The notes below the pieces were generated by a model. It saw only the letters and a list, made by a program, of their open reading frames with translations, had not been told where the DNA came from and did no database searches. 64,000 bases of DNA. Origin: DAORHV01 sp964434575. Its GTDB lineage: Bacteria; Patescibacteriota; Gracilibacteria; Peribacterales; Peribacteraceae. Both the position numbers and the translations under genes were made by a program. The stretch is from assembly GCA_964434575.1 (NCBI GenBank), contig CAYSWB010000007.1, forward strand, positions 7,564 to 71,563. The letters run 5' to 3'. Shown piece after piece: positions 51,601 to 58,000 of the stretch; positions within the stretch are counted from its first letter, which is position 1, and each line of letters opens with the position of its first letter.

Positions 51601-53594
51601 GGATTCTCGAAGTCTTCCGCATTGAACGGCAGCCTGCCGCCGCCTTTGCCGCGCAACACGACGCCTCCGCCGAAATCGACGGGGGCGGAATCGCCCTGTA
51701 CCCGGATCGGCGCAAAGCGGCCGTTGCTGCGCAGCAGGTTCAGGTCCACCGAACGGCGCAGCCCGCGGGCTTGGGCGAGCAAATCGGAGTCGCGGTTGCC
51801 GGCCTGGCGGTCCACCGCCAGTTTGGTCGCGTCCTGGTCGCGGCCCTCGGCCATCGCCAGCTCCACCGGCGTCAGCTGGTTGCGCGCCTTCAGGCCGCCG
51901 ATCGCCTCGGCGACGCGCTTGCCGAGATCGGGGTCCATGCGGGCGATATCCGCGCCGTACTTCTCCCGGATTTTCAGGTAGAAACGGTCGCTCTCTTGCT
52001 GCCGGCCTTCGTTCTTCGCGACGGTGGCGTCGAAGATCGTAAGCGCGGCCTCGAAGTGGAACATGATCTGCTGCAGTCCGGCGATGACCTGTTGTTCTTT
52101 TTGGATGGTTTCGCGCGCGGAGCGGATGTTCTTCACCAGGCGTTCGACCTTCGCCTTGTCGGCGTCTTTGCGTGTTTCATCGGCGAGGTTCTTGGTTTCG
52201 TTCTGGATGAACGTCTGTGTGCTTTCGATGTTGCGCTGCGGCTCCAGCGTGCGGTCGAGCACGAATTCGTACTTGCGGCGGATGAGGTCCTCCGGTTTAC
52301 CCAGCAGGTACGCGTGCGTCACACTTACGGCCTGCGTGGGCGTCGGTTGCGGGGGCAGCACGCCGCGGCCCAGCTGCGTCGCGAGCTGCCGCATGTCCAC
52401 GGGCGGGCGGAACGGAAAGCCGCTGGATTCGCAGATGGCGGGACTCAGCTTGTTGACCAGCGACACGCGCGACACGACCAAGCGCAGCGTGGTCTCGCCG
52501 TACCGCTCCGTCGCCGTCTTCACGTATTCCTCCATGGTTTTGGGGTCGAGCGGCGAGTCCGTGGTGAGCTGCTCGAACAGCTGCCGCACGGTGGTCTTCG
52601 GCGCGTCCGCCCCAAGCTCGGCCTGCTCGCCCCGCAGTCTGGCGTACTCGGTGCGGTAGCCCGGGAGCGCGTCTTCGATCGCTTTGATGCGCGCGGAAAT
52701 GAGCTCGCCGGACTTGTCGTTCAGCATCCCCTGGTTCGGATACCGGGCCAGGTGGACGCGCTCTTCTTCGTTGGCGTCGATGAGCAGCTCCAGGGTTTCC
52801 ACGACTCTCTGCGCGACGACCGGCGACGCGGACCTGGCGGTGTTGAACGTGATCCACGCCTGGTCGGAGCGGTCGCGCAGCGCCTGCATGGTGGCCTGGT
52901 CCCTCGGTAACGCGGCCAGCACGTCGTTGCGCTCTTTGCGGTAGCCGACAAGCGCGGCCTCGATGGCCGCACAGCGCTGCTGGACGGTGCCGCCCATGAC
53001 GGCGTCGTTCCAGTCGGGCGGCTTCACGCCATCGCGCAGGTACGCCAGTTCGGCCTCGTTGGCGCGGATGACTTCGTCGCAGGCGCTGGCATGCGCCAGG
53101 CCGCCGACCTTGCGCGCGTTGACCAGCGTCACGTTGTACGCGTCGTCCGAACGCTTGCGCAGCTGCTGGAAGCTGACGGGCCCGGCGGCATACCGGCGCA
53201 CCTCGCGGACATCCTCGGGCCGCAACGATTCCAGGAACCGGTCGATCGAGGCGCTGAATTCGGGGATGCCGGAATCCAGGTTGTCGTCATTCACGTTCAC
53301 CAGCCGCCCCGCCAATCCGCCCTCCGCATCGTTGCAGGCCTTCTCCAGCGCGGGCCAGTTCGGGTTGCGCATGTCTTTGCCGATTTCCACGTGCAACCTG
53401 AGCTGGCGGATGCGCGCCTGGAGCTCGTTCACGCGGTTGATGTACGTCTTGGTGCGCTCGGCGATCTGCTCTTCGGTCGCGCCGCCGCGGCCTTCGACCT
53501 TGCCGTCGGCTTTGTTATCCAACCTGTCGAGCCTTTGCTGCTGACGCTGGATGTTGGTTTCATTCGATGCCGACTCCGGTCCGGGAGGCATCAT
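45672..53594 (-). CDS. Giant protein (2640 aa) with C-terminal calpain-like cysteine protease domain
   Basis: Domains in order: a helical, charged region with coiled-coil character (about 1-640); beta-rich modules with GGEWHF and VEYVFSSTDGVWLC (about 650-1060); a hydrophobic stretch (about 1220-1280) followed by a Gly/Ala-rich segment like those before toxin domains; an array of approximately 55-residue beta repeats (about 1615-2250) with G-x-x-V-x-I-x-G-x-x-Y-V-F; and a calpain-type (C2) domain. Catalytic candidates are Gln2377, Cys2383 (QQNVGNCYLVASL), His2588 (THAYSIESV) and Asn2606 (VVNPHD). No N-terminal signal peptide. The start overlaps the stop of the small helical gene by 4 nt. I infer a surface or secreted protease. 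Confidence 0.85.
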   Translation of the reverse strand: MMPPGPESASNETNIQRQQQRLDRLDNKADGKVEGRGGATEEQIAERTKTYINRVNELQARIRQLRLHVEIGKDMRNPNWPALEKACNDAEGGLAGRLVNVNDDNLDSGIPEFSASIDRFLESLRPEDVREVRRYAAGPVSFQQLRKRSDDAYNVTLVNARKVGGLAHASACDEVIRANEAELAYLRDGVKPPDWNDAVMGGTVQQRCAAIEAALVGYRKERNDVLAALPRDQATMQALRDRSDQAWITFNTARSASPVVAQRVVETLELLIDANEEERVHLARYPNQGMLNDKSGELISARIKAIEDALPGYRTEYARLRGEQAELGADAPKTTVRQLFEQLTTDSPLDPKTMEEYVKTATERYGETTLRLVVSRVSLVNKLSPAICESSGFPFRPPVDMRQLATQLGRGVLPPQPTPTQAVSVTHAYLLGKPEDLIRRKYEFVLDRTLEPQRNIESTQTFIQNETKNLADETRKDADKAKVERLVKNIRSARETIQKEQQVIAGLQQIMFHFEAALTIFDATVAKNEGRQQESDRFYLKIREKYGADIARMDPDLGKRVAEAIGGLKARNQLTPVELAMAEGRDQDATKLAVDRQAGNRDSDLLAQARGLRRSVDLNLLRSNGRFAPIRVQGDSAPVDFGGGVVLRGKGGGRLPFNAEDFENPREKFTKQAKEFLLSQNGQNGVTVKRVGDGANDFFALYSVETATVKGTFSCGIGGEWHFNQEKPSYRVGYPDGNWFTDPAIPEGERKALNAICRGLVERSDPEVRRRREAREAGPELGSYQAADNRELFERRQFADTSFTVAEYDSYSGRYEGQSVPVELTTSRTIGFRGTPLYKVGVQGKEHLVAFDESFIMKLGGAPRGFTAVLRRQPSKPTFGNVIRVPSNDLRTPPRYQQLVTTFDTLKADDLAFVRIGRSVEEMREVERRGLEVLTKSGGEVSIQRNWDRTDSPIDFDTRVRVKSGGLTVEYVFSSTDGVWLCRETERDGKNFDDPRNVLGSNRGLHGVDVRYSTPPDGGRVAINTINQQLSGIEGGMNGRSALQVVGEPNPSEPENKLASYSVFVTARNIRFASVDDVEKRNVEDSRDVLRVIDSDPAVRGITADAGKIQGSLNLMQSLFEAGKDGTRRQSLVDLMRQEATSVLGVLRDPTLRTNVNKAKGRLQELRRVNTGVDKTALDQEIDKRIKALEDLEAMLSKPDLEVFCANIVDKSSYDVSTFWTWLEENIVLIITVAIVVLAIVVSVFTLGITSPLAIAAISATAGVLTSEVVSEARFQLHQEFDEDVRSGKVTYRARSRTGAFARAVIKDEKIFNPETGREEHVDALKHFIEPLAQQFAEQFATSLAFAGAGAVIGKSLTLLANSKIMQGLATRSPVVNRIFTYFGKIEQQATKGVTTKQFLRSWVLETAQEVGEEKMQDVVGDWSVLFIIAGQNFKPKTPGNPQARVMPTFEYQTNGDPTKAVADVVAWATMEGGNVSVDVSGTITVELDGRTIVLVPDTAGASVTPETRPETRAEGVKLAAAAKADPGQMAALKEFLIQNDVDDATRVLIAEALIGRTLNDTERKALLDAHNAPGVIDNLTGAQMFGKARILLPVFGRANAQLLLDAAVCGRSDAFDARRIVPGQEYTIRTPAGKLRVATFVRVQDGKYVFSLDVNGVRAEASLSLNEIVGDKNYAAPRDGGNAFVSDYLRRGGTVTLALPNATGTFVFVRESSSQPDSFVMRNTTTQVEVYVSKSKVYDAVHAEVGYDEVRPPAAGKDIPELTVLTKLEQGLKVKIDGREYVFAGEPSRGKFAMEDTKTGLVKTFTQAEVVDAARAALAAPSSPDAAPGSVTDDAAAKRIAAGLPVEIRGETYVYVRLSRNEPDTYVMKRKSDGEQRRIPIAEAIAAAKVAIQAEANPAAAPKKLSKQERRAEQDVVLGREVRIGDAVYTFDGDIDEKGDLLMKNTRTGERARFTRDQVIAGRLLFKEQPAAPEAPLALTDLREGTVYLITRSSGKVERWKYVGGDIGGAPKFTSVDTNEDPSGFPISKVRRAPPDDPLPLADALPDHSDFVQDNLYRMRRSGGAVEEWRYVCPAEDGSGGRPKGRFKRVVDGKTEYRNFHLDVAQLDANGRVQPVREAVPGAVDINGIQVKPGQTLIIRPNVDGTQQELKLDSVDPAQPNIAIVKDASGVLYRIDLQLVRDWQRNTGLKPGERLVVPPIGTAAQDAKGDTVLISSMGPDGKVTVHYDPDSPRIRISRVPYKDLKNILLPLNDENAYIETGYVAPALRRVPRNGEAILLLTPKTSTSPASLEQGWIVRRTASGQLEAYNPTTRRTLPYDAERMFSPQDLRERIPALREAPESEFFRKKLDLLEGGKLPLNRSTFQHLFPPDSDFSQQNVGNCYLVASLHSLRQSPHFEILVRSAVTPIIEELDVPDPNNRGRTIRQKFTVGYDVRVPLGGGPGSKIVRVNDGDLQLAQHTVAHAYFGLNGPVGFQVLEAAYTLSVHGRDGRGQVNRKASTGGLGHEAIQRLLGFDSGEAGHIVGDAANARPISQGEIHSKQKALDFLNSFSVEKHFATANTPRLRNDTFTYTVKDVQGNDVRIHFTHAYSIESVDNVAKTVTVVNPHDTSKPITLRYNAFLETFSDISYVTVDMRRLLK

Positions 53595-53920
53595 GCGGCG
53601 TCGAAGAAATGCTTGAGCTGTTCGTCTTCATCGGCCTTTTCAAACGGCTCCTCGGCCTTGCTCAGCTGGCTCGCGGCGGCGGCGAACAAGCTATCCAATT
53701 GCACAAAGAACGCCGTATCGTTGCGCTTGGAAGCGGCGTCGATGGTCGCCGCCATCGCCTTCTGCACGACGGCGGGCTCACCCTCCAGGATGGCGCGCAG
53801 ACGCGCCGCCTGTTCCGCGTTCAGCGACGGCAGCGCGCGCAGCAGCGCCTGTCGCTGCTTGGGCTTCAGCAGCCGCGACGATTCCACCAGTGTGTTGAGT
53901 GTTGGTTTTTGGGCCGACAT
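53591..53920 (-). CDS. Small helical protein coupled to the giant protease gene
   Basis: 109 aa from SAQKPTLNTL. It is all-helical and charged (LLKPKQRQALLRALPSLNAEQAARLRAIL), with an acidic end (KADEDEQLKHFFDAA). No family is recognised. Its stop overlaps the giant gene's start in ATGA, so the two are translationally coupled. The same arrangement is repeated at 54751-55053 before the second giant gene. A chaperone-like role for the giant is plausible. TATACT lies 10 nt before the ATG. Confidence 0.72.
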   Translation of the reverse strand: MSAQKPTLNTLVESSRLLKPKQRQALLRALPSLNAEQAARLRAILEGEPAVVQKAMAATIDAASKRNDTAFFVQLDSLFAAAASQLSKAEEPFEKADEDEQLKHFFDAA

Positions 53921-54003
53921 AAATCTCTTGAGTATACCAGAAAAACGCCGTTTCGTGAAACGTGCTTCCCGCAAGTCGGAGCGGAGAACGGCGCTTTTGG
54001 AGC

Positions 54004-54633
54004 CTATTCCGTCAGTGTGTCCTCGTCCGTGAGGGTATTGACGAGTCCGTAGAACGCAGCGCGTACGTCGGCCGACAAGCGTCCGATCATCGGAAAAATA
54101 ATGCCCTCTTTCGTGGCGGCGGCATCGAGTGTTTTTTCATGCGGGGAACCGGGCTGTTCGCCGCGCCGATACGGGGCGAAAAATGCCTGCTCGGCATGCT
54201 CGGTTTCCGGCGCGATCCAGAGACGTCGTTTCCCCGGGTGCGCGCCATCGATTGCCACGCGCTGTTCCGGGTGGCCGACGGCAACCCAGAAATGGTACGA
54301 GGAACCGGCTTCTTCCGGCGTGACACTTGGCTTCATTAAGCCATACATAAGCTGTGTCGGCACCGGCAAATCCAGCTCCGCAACGCCATCCAAAATCGCC
54401 TGCGCCACAAACCCGCATCCACCGGCCTTCGGCATCGCCTGGGGAGACATGAACATGGCACGCGTGCCGAGGGCGATTTTCAGCTCATGATTCAGTCTGG
54501 CGCGGAGTCCGTCGAGCGCCTGCAAAAACTGGTCTTCTCGCGGACCAAAATACGCCTGTAAACCGCGCAGCAATTCCGCTTGGGAAAAGTCGCCCCCATC
54601 GAACGGTTTTTGCGACGGATACTGCGTACTCAT
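54004..54633 (-). CDS. Transglutaminase-like cysteine peptidase candidate, paralogue B
   Basis: 209 aa from the ATG at 54633. It is a paralogue of the 208-aa protein at 44647-45273, sharing DFSQAELLR, GGCGF, YHFWVAVG, QRVAIDGAHPG and FAPYRRGEQPG. Cys73, His114 and Asp129 keep the transglutaminase-like spacing. The last 30 residues are helical. The longer upstream frame runs through an AT-rich promoter and is rejected. TATGGT is 6 nt before the ATG and TTGCAT 16 nt above that. It lies upstream of the small-plus-giant protease pair on the same strand, and divergent from the second pair. Confidence 0.72.
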   Translation of the reverse strand: MSTQYPSQKPFDGGDFSQAELLRGLQAYFGPREDQFLQALDGLRARLNHELKIALGTRAMFMSPQAMPKAGGCGFVAQAILDGVAELDLPVPTQLMYGLMKPSVTPEEAGSSYHFWVAVGHPEQRVAIDGAHPGKRRLWIAPETEHAEQAFFAPYRRGEQPGSPHEKTLDAAATKEGIIFPMIGRLSADVRAAFYGLVNTLTDEDTLTE

Positions 54634-54670
54634 ATATATACCATACAATATTTTATAATATATGCAATAT
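54634..54670 (-). promoter_or_regulatory. AT-rich leaderless-type promoter of paralogue B
   Basis: On the minus strand, TTGCAT (54667-54662), 16 nt and TATGGT (54645-54640) end 6 nt before the ATG. AATATTGTAT is shared with the island at 9686-9718. Confidence 0.55.
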
Positions 54671-54723
54671 CGACAGTGATCCGCGTCGTGTCCCGGGACT
54701 TCTGAAACAACCGTTTTTCTGCT

Positions 54724-54729
54724 ATGATT
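54724..54729 (+). promoter_or_regulatory. Extended -10 box of the second small-giant operon
   Basis: TATGAT lies in tgcTATGAT, an extended -10 form, 21 nt before the ATG at 54751. No clear -35 box is seen. It faces away from the promoter of paralogue B, so the 117-bp interval is a divergent control region. Confidence 0.45.
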
Positions 54730-54750
54730 GTATGAAAATCCAACATCCAC

Positions 54751-55053
54751 ATGACTCTCGACGATTTCATTGCCCGCGCGAAAACTTGGACGCTGTTTCC
54801 CGCCGATATTTTGGAGGCGGCCGTGAACGACGCGTTTTTCCTAGTCTTTGACGAGCGCGCCGTGCTTGCCGCAAAGCTCGACAGCATCCATACGGCATGC
54901 CGGCGAATCGATGCCGAACGCTTCCGGCGCTTCGCGGCGGCCGAGCAAGCGTTGGACGACATCCGCCGCGCGACGCTCCCCGTCGTCTATGCGGCGGTCG
55001 AACAGAGCGAGAGGGACCAGGCGTTGGACGACATCACCAAGCAATTCGAATGA
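54751..55053 (+). CDS. Small helical protein coupled to the second giant gene
   Basis: 100 aa. It begins TLDDFIARAKTWTLFPADILEAAVNDAFF and continues helical and charged (CRRIDAERFRRFAAAEQALDDIRRATL), ending in DQALDDITKQFE. One cysteine, no signal peptide, no recognised family. Its TGA stop overlaps the next ATG (ATGA), mirroring the 109-aa protein before the calpain-like giant. Sequence similarity between the two small proteins is not obvious. Confidence 0.72.
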   Translation: MTLDDFIARAKTWTLFPADILEAAVNDAFFLVFDERAVLAAKLDSIHTACRRIDAERFRRFAAAEQALDDIRRATLPVVYAAVEQSERDQALDDITKQFE

Positions 55054-58000
55054 CGCTCTTCTCCGAGCACCGGCTCCTTCATCTCGCGGGCGGCGAAGGC
55101 CCCAGCGGCGATGTCGAGCGGAAGGAAAAAGCCGTGAAATCCGCTTCCGCCAGCGAACCGGTCGAACCGGGGCGCGAAGGGTTTGAGAAGGACACGAAAG
55201 AAGTCGGCGCAATGCTGCTGAAGGCCGACCCGACCGGCAAAAAAGTGGAGAAGCCCCTGAAGGAGCTGACGGCGACGCGTGAAAAAGTCCTGAAGGAAGA
55301 CGACAACCTGCAAAAAGAAAAAAAGGTTGAGATCGAAGGCGCCCGCAAGGTCGTGGACGAGTCTAGGCCACGGTCTGCGGAACGTCCGACCATCCCCGCC
55401 GACGCCTCGGTGCTGCCCGAAGACGTGAACATCCGCGACAGCCGTCTGAACGGCTACCAGCTCCGCACCATCGGCGGCGTCATCATCGCCGCGAAACCCG
55501 GCAATCCGCAGATCTTCTCGGTCGAACCGGGTATCGGCGCGACGGTGACGCTCACCGAACTCGTCGGCAACACGAAGCAGCGCTTCGCGATCCTGCTGAC
55601 GTTCGTCGGCAACCAGCGCTTGGTGGACGGAGCATCGCTCCCGGGCGCTGAGACGGCGTACAACTACGGCCGGCGCGGCGATTCCCTTATTCGCTACGCG
55701 AAGAACGGAGCGGAAACGCTGGTCGTGAACCCGCAGTTCGACGACAACTGGCGTCCGCTGTACCAGCAAGTCGTGGAAATGCAGGAGAACGTCGGCAGCA
55801 GCGCGTTGCAGCAGGGAGGCTACCGCCAGGAAGGCGACGGTACGTGGAAGAAGGCGGGATCGCCGTGGCAGTTCCGCGCCGACGGCACGGGCCGCTGGCT
55901 GGTCCGCAACGGCACGGGGCCACTCATGCCCGTCGAAACCACCAACGTCGCGCCGGAAGACCCCGAACTGGGCGTGTTCCAGAACCTGGGCGCTGCACTG
56001 CGCATCACCAACGAGGGCGTGCAGGCGCGCCTGAACAGCGACAACGCTCAATCCATCAAGCGCGAAGGCGCCGTGCAGATCCTCAAACTCGGTGCAAAGC
56101 CGTATGACGGCGAAGGCGGCGGCTGGGAGTACAGCACCGGCTTCAGCGTGAACGTGAACCCCCAATTTCAATTCGTCGGCGGCCGCTGGGCCGTCCGCTG
56201 GTTCACATCCGAAGCATGGAGCGACCCCGGCTCGCGCCGCGCGGCATCGGGAGGCGGTGAAGAGGCGATCAACAACATCCTGTCGTATCTGGCCGGACTG
56301 AACGAACGCATCGGACGCGGCGTGCCGCTCACGTTCGCGCGCCCGCCGGAACAGAGGCCGGTGACCGTCGCCCCGCTGGTGCCCAAGGCCCAACAGGAAG
56401 CGGCTGCGCAACCCGACCCGACCGAGGGTATGACCGAGGAACAGAAGGATGCGTATAAGGAAAGCATCATCAAGCAGTTCGTCGAAAAAGAGCAGCAAAC
56501 CGGCGTTGCCGCGGAGGCGTACGACAAGAGCAAGAACACCAAAGACCTGCTCTCCGTGATCAGCAGCATGCAAGGCGAGCTGGAATTTTTGCGCCAGAAC
56601 AGCAAGTTGATGGATAAGGAGGCTCCGGCGGCCAAAACCGCATTCGAGCGACTGCTGCAGCGTCGCACACAGACATTGGAAGCCGCGCTGAAGCAGCTGG
56701 AACCAGTGGTTCGTGACCTGGCACAACGCTCCGAAGCAGGCATCCGCCGCGCACGCGCCAAAATCATGGAAGTCATCGGCCGCGAGCGGCAGCAGATCAT
56801 CAACGCCTACGAGCAGCGCGCCGCCGGCGGCACGTTCGGCTCGTTGAAAACCGGCCTCACCGGCTCGGACCCGTATGCGCTCTTGATCACGGATGCCGAA
56901 ATGACGATCTCGCGCATGAACCTGTCGCTGGACCGCCTGAACAAAGCCGACGCCGAGCCCGAAGGTCTCGCGAAACTGCGGGCCGTGCAATCGGCGCTCA
57001 GCAGCATCGCCATCGCCAACCGTAGCGACGCCGCATTCTACCAGGAAGTCTTCGCCATCGAGCAGGAAGCCATCACCGTCACGCGTGACGTTACCATCGC
57101 GGTCATCACGACGGTGGTGCCCATCGGCGCCGGCGCGGTATTCAGCGGGCTGAAAACAACCGCCGCGGTGGCCAACACCGCCAATGCCGCCAAAACGCCT
57201 CTCTTGGTCGTGTTCCGCCAGGGCGCCGTGGAAGGCGCTACGCTTGCGGCCCCCGGCGCGGTCGGCAAGGGTGTGGATGACGTCCAACGCGGCGCCAAGA
57301 CCGTGAAACAGGCCATCGTCGACGGCACCATCGAGGTCGGCGTGGGTGCGGGATTGGGCGGCGGACTGAAGACCGGATTCACCGCCGGCGGACGTGGCAT
57401 CAGCGCTCTGCGCGGCAACAAGCCGGCACCCGGCGTCGAACCCGTGCCGGGCGGCGCCCCAGAGCCCATTCCGGTCGTGAAGCCCAAAGTCGGACCAGAC
57501 GGTATTCCGTTCGTGAAACCCAAGCCCATCGGTGCAGATGGCATTCCGGTCGTGAAGCCCAAACCCATCGGCACCGACGGCATTCCGGTGGTCAGGCCGA
57601 AACCGAAGATCGGACCGGACGGTATCCCCATCGTGAAACCCAAGCCCGCCACGAGTGCGCCAAAGGCAACGCCGGAACCGCCGGCGCCGAAACCGACCAC
57701 GCGCCTGGTCGGCAAAGCGGACCTGCCGAAGGTAACCGTCAACCAGCTCAACAAGCGCTACACGGAAATCGTTTCCGGTACCGCCAAGAACGTGCAAAAA
57801 AACGAACTCGCCACGCTGCGCGCCGAATTCGCCCGCCGCGGCATCGCGCCGCCGACCGTGAAGAGCGGCCCAGTGCAGGTAAACCCTCTGCCCGACGCCA
57901 TCGGCCCCACGCCCGCCACGAACCTCTTGCCGGCTGCCGGCCGCCCACTGCGCGACACCACGCTCCGCACCGCCACCGATGCGCGCGTCATTGCGCGCTA

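Noticed and set aside
47913..52910. 1665-aa plus-strand frame inside the first giant
   Set aside because: Antisense of the calpain-like giant. Arg/His/Ala-rich with no domain structure, while the minus frame ends in a recognisable protease domain and is ATGA-coupled.
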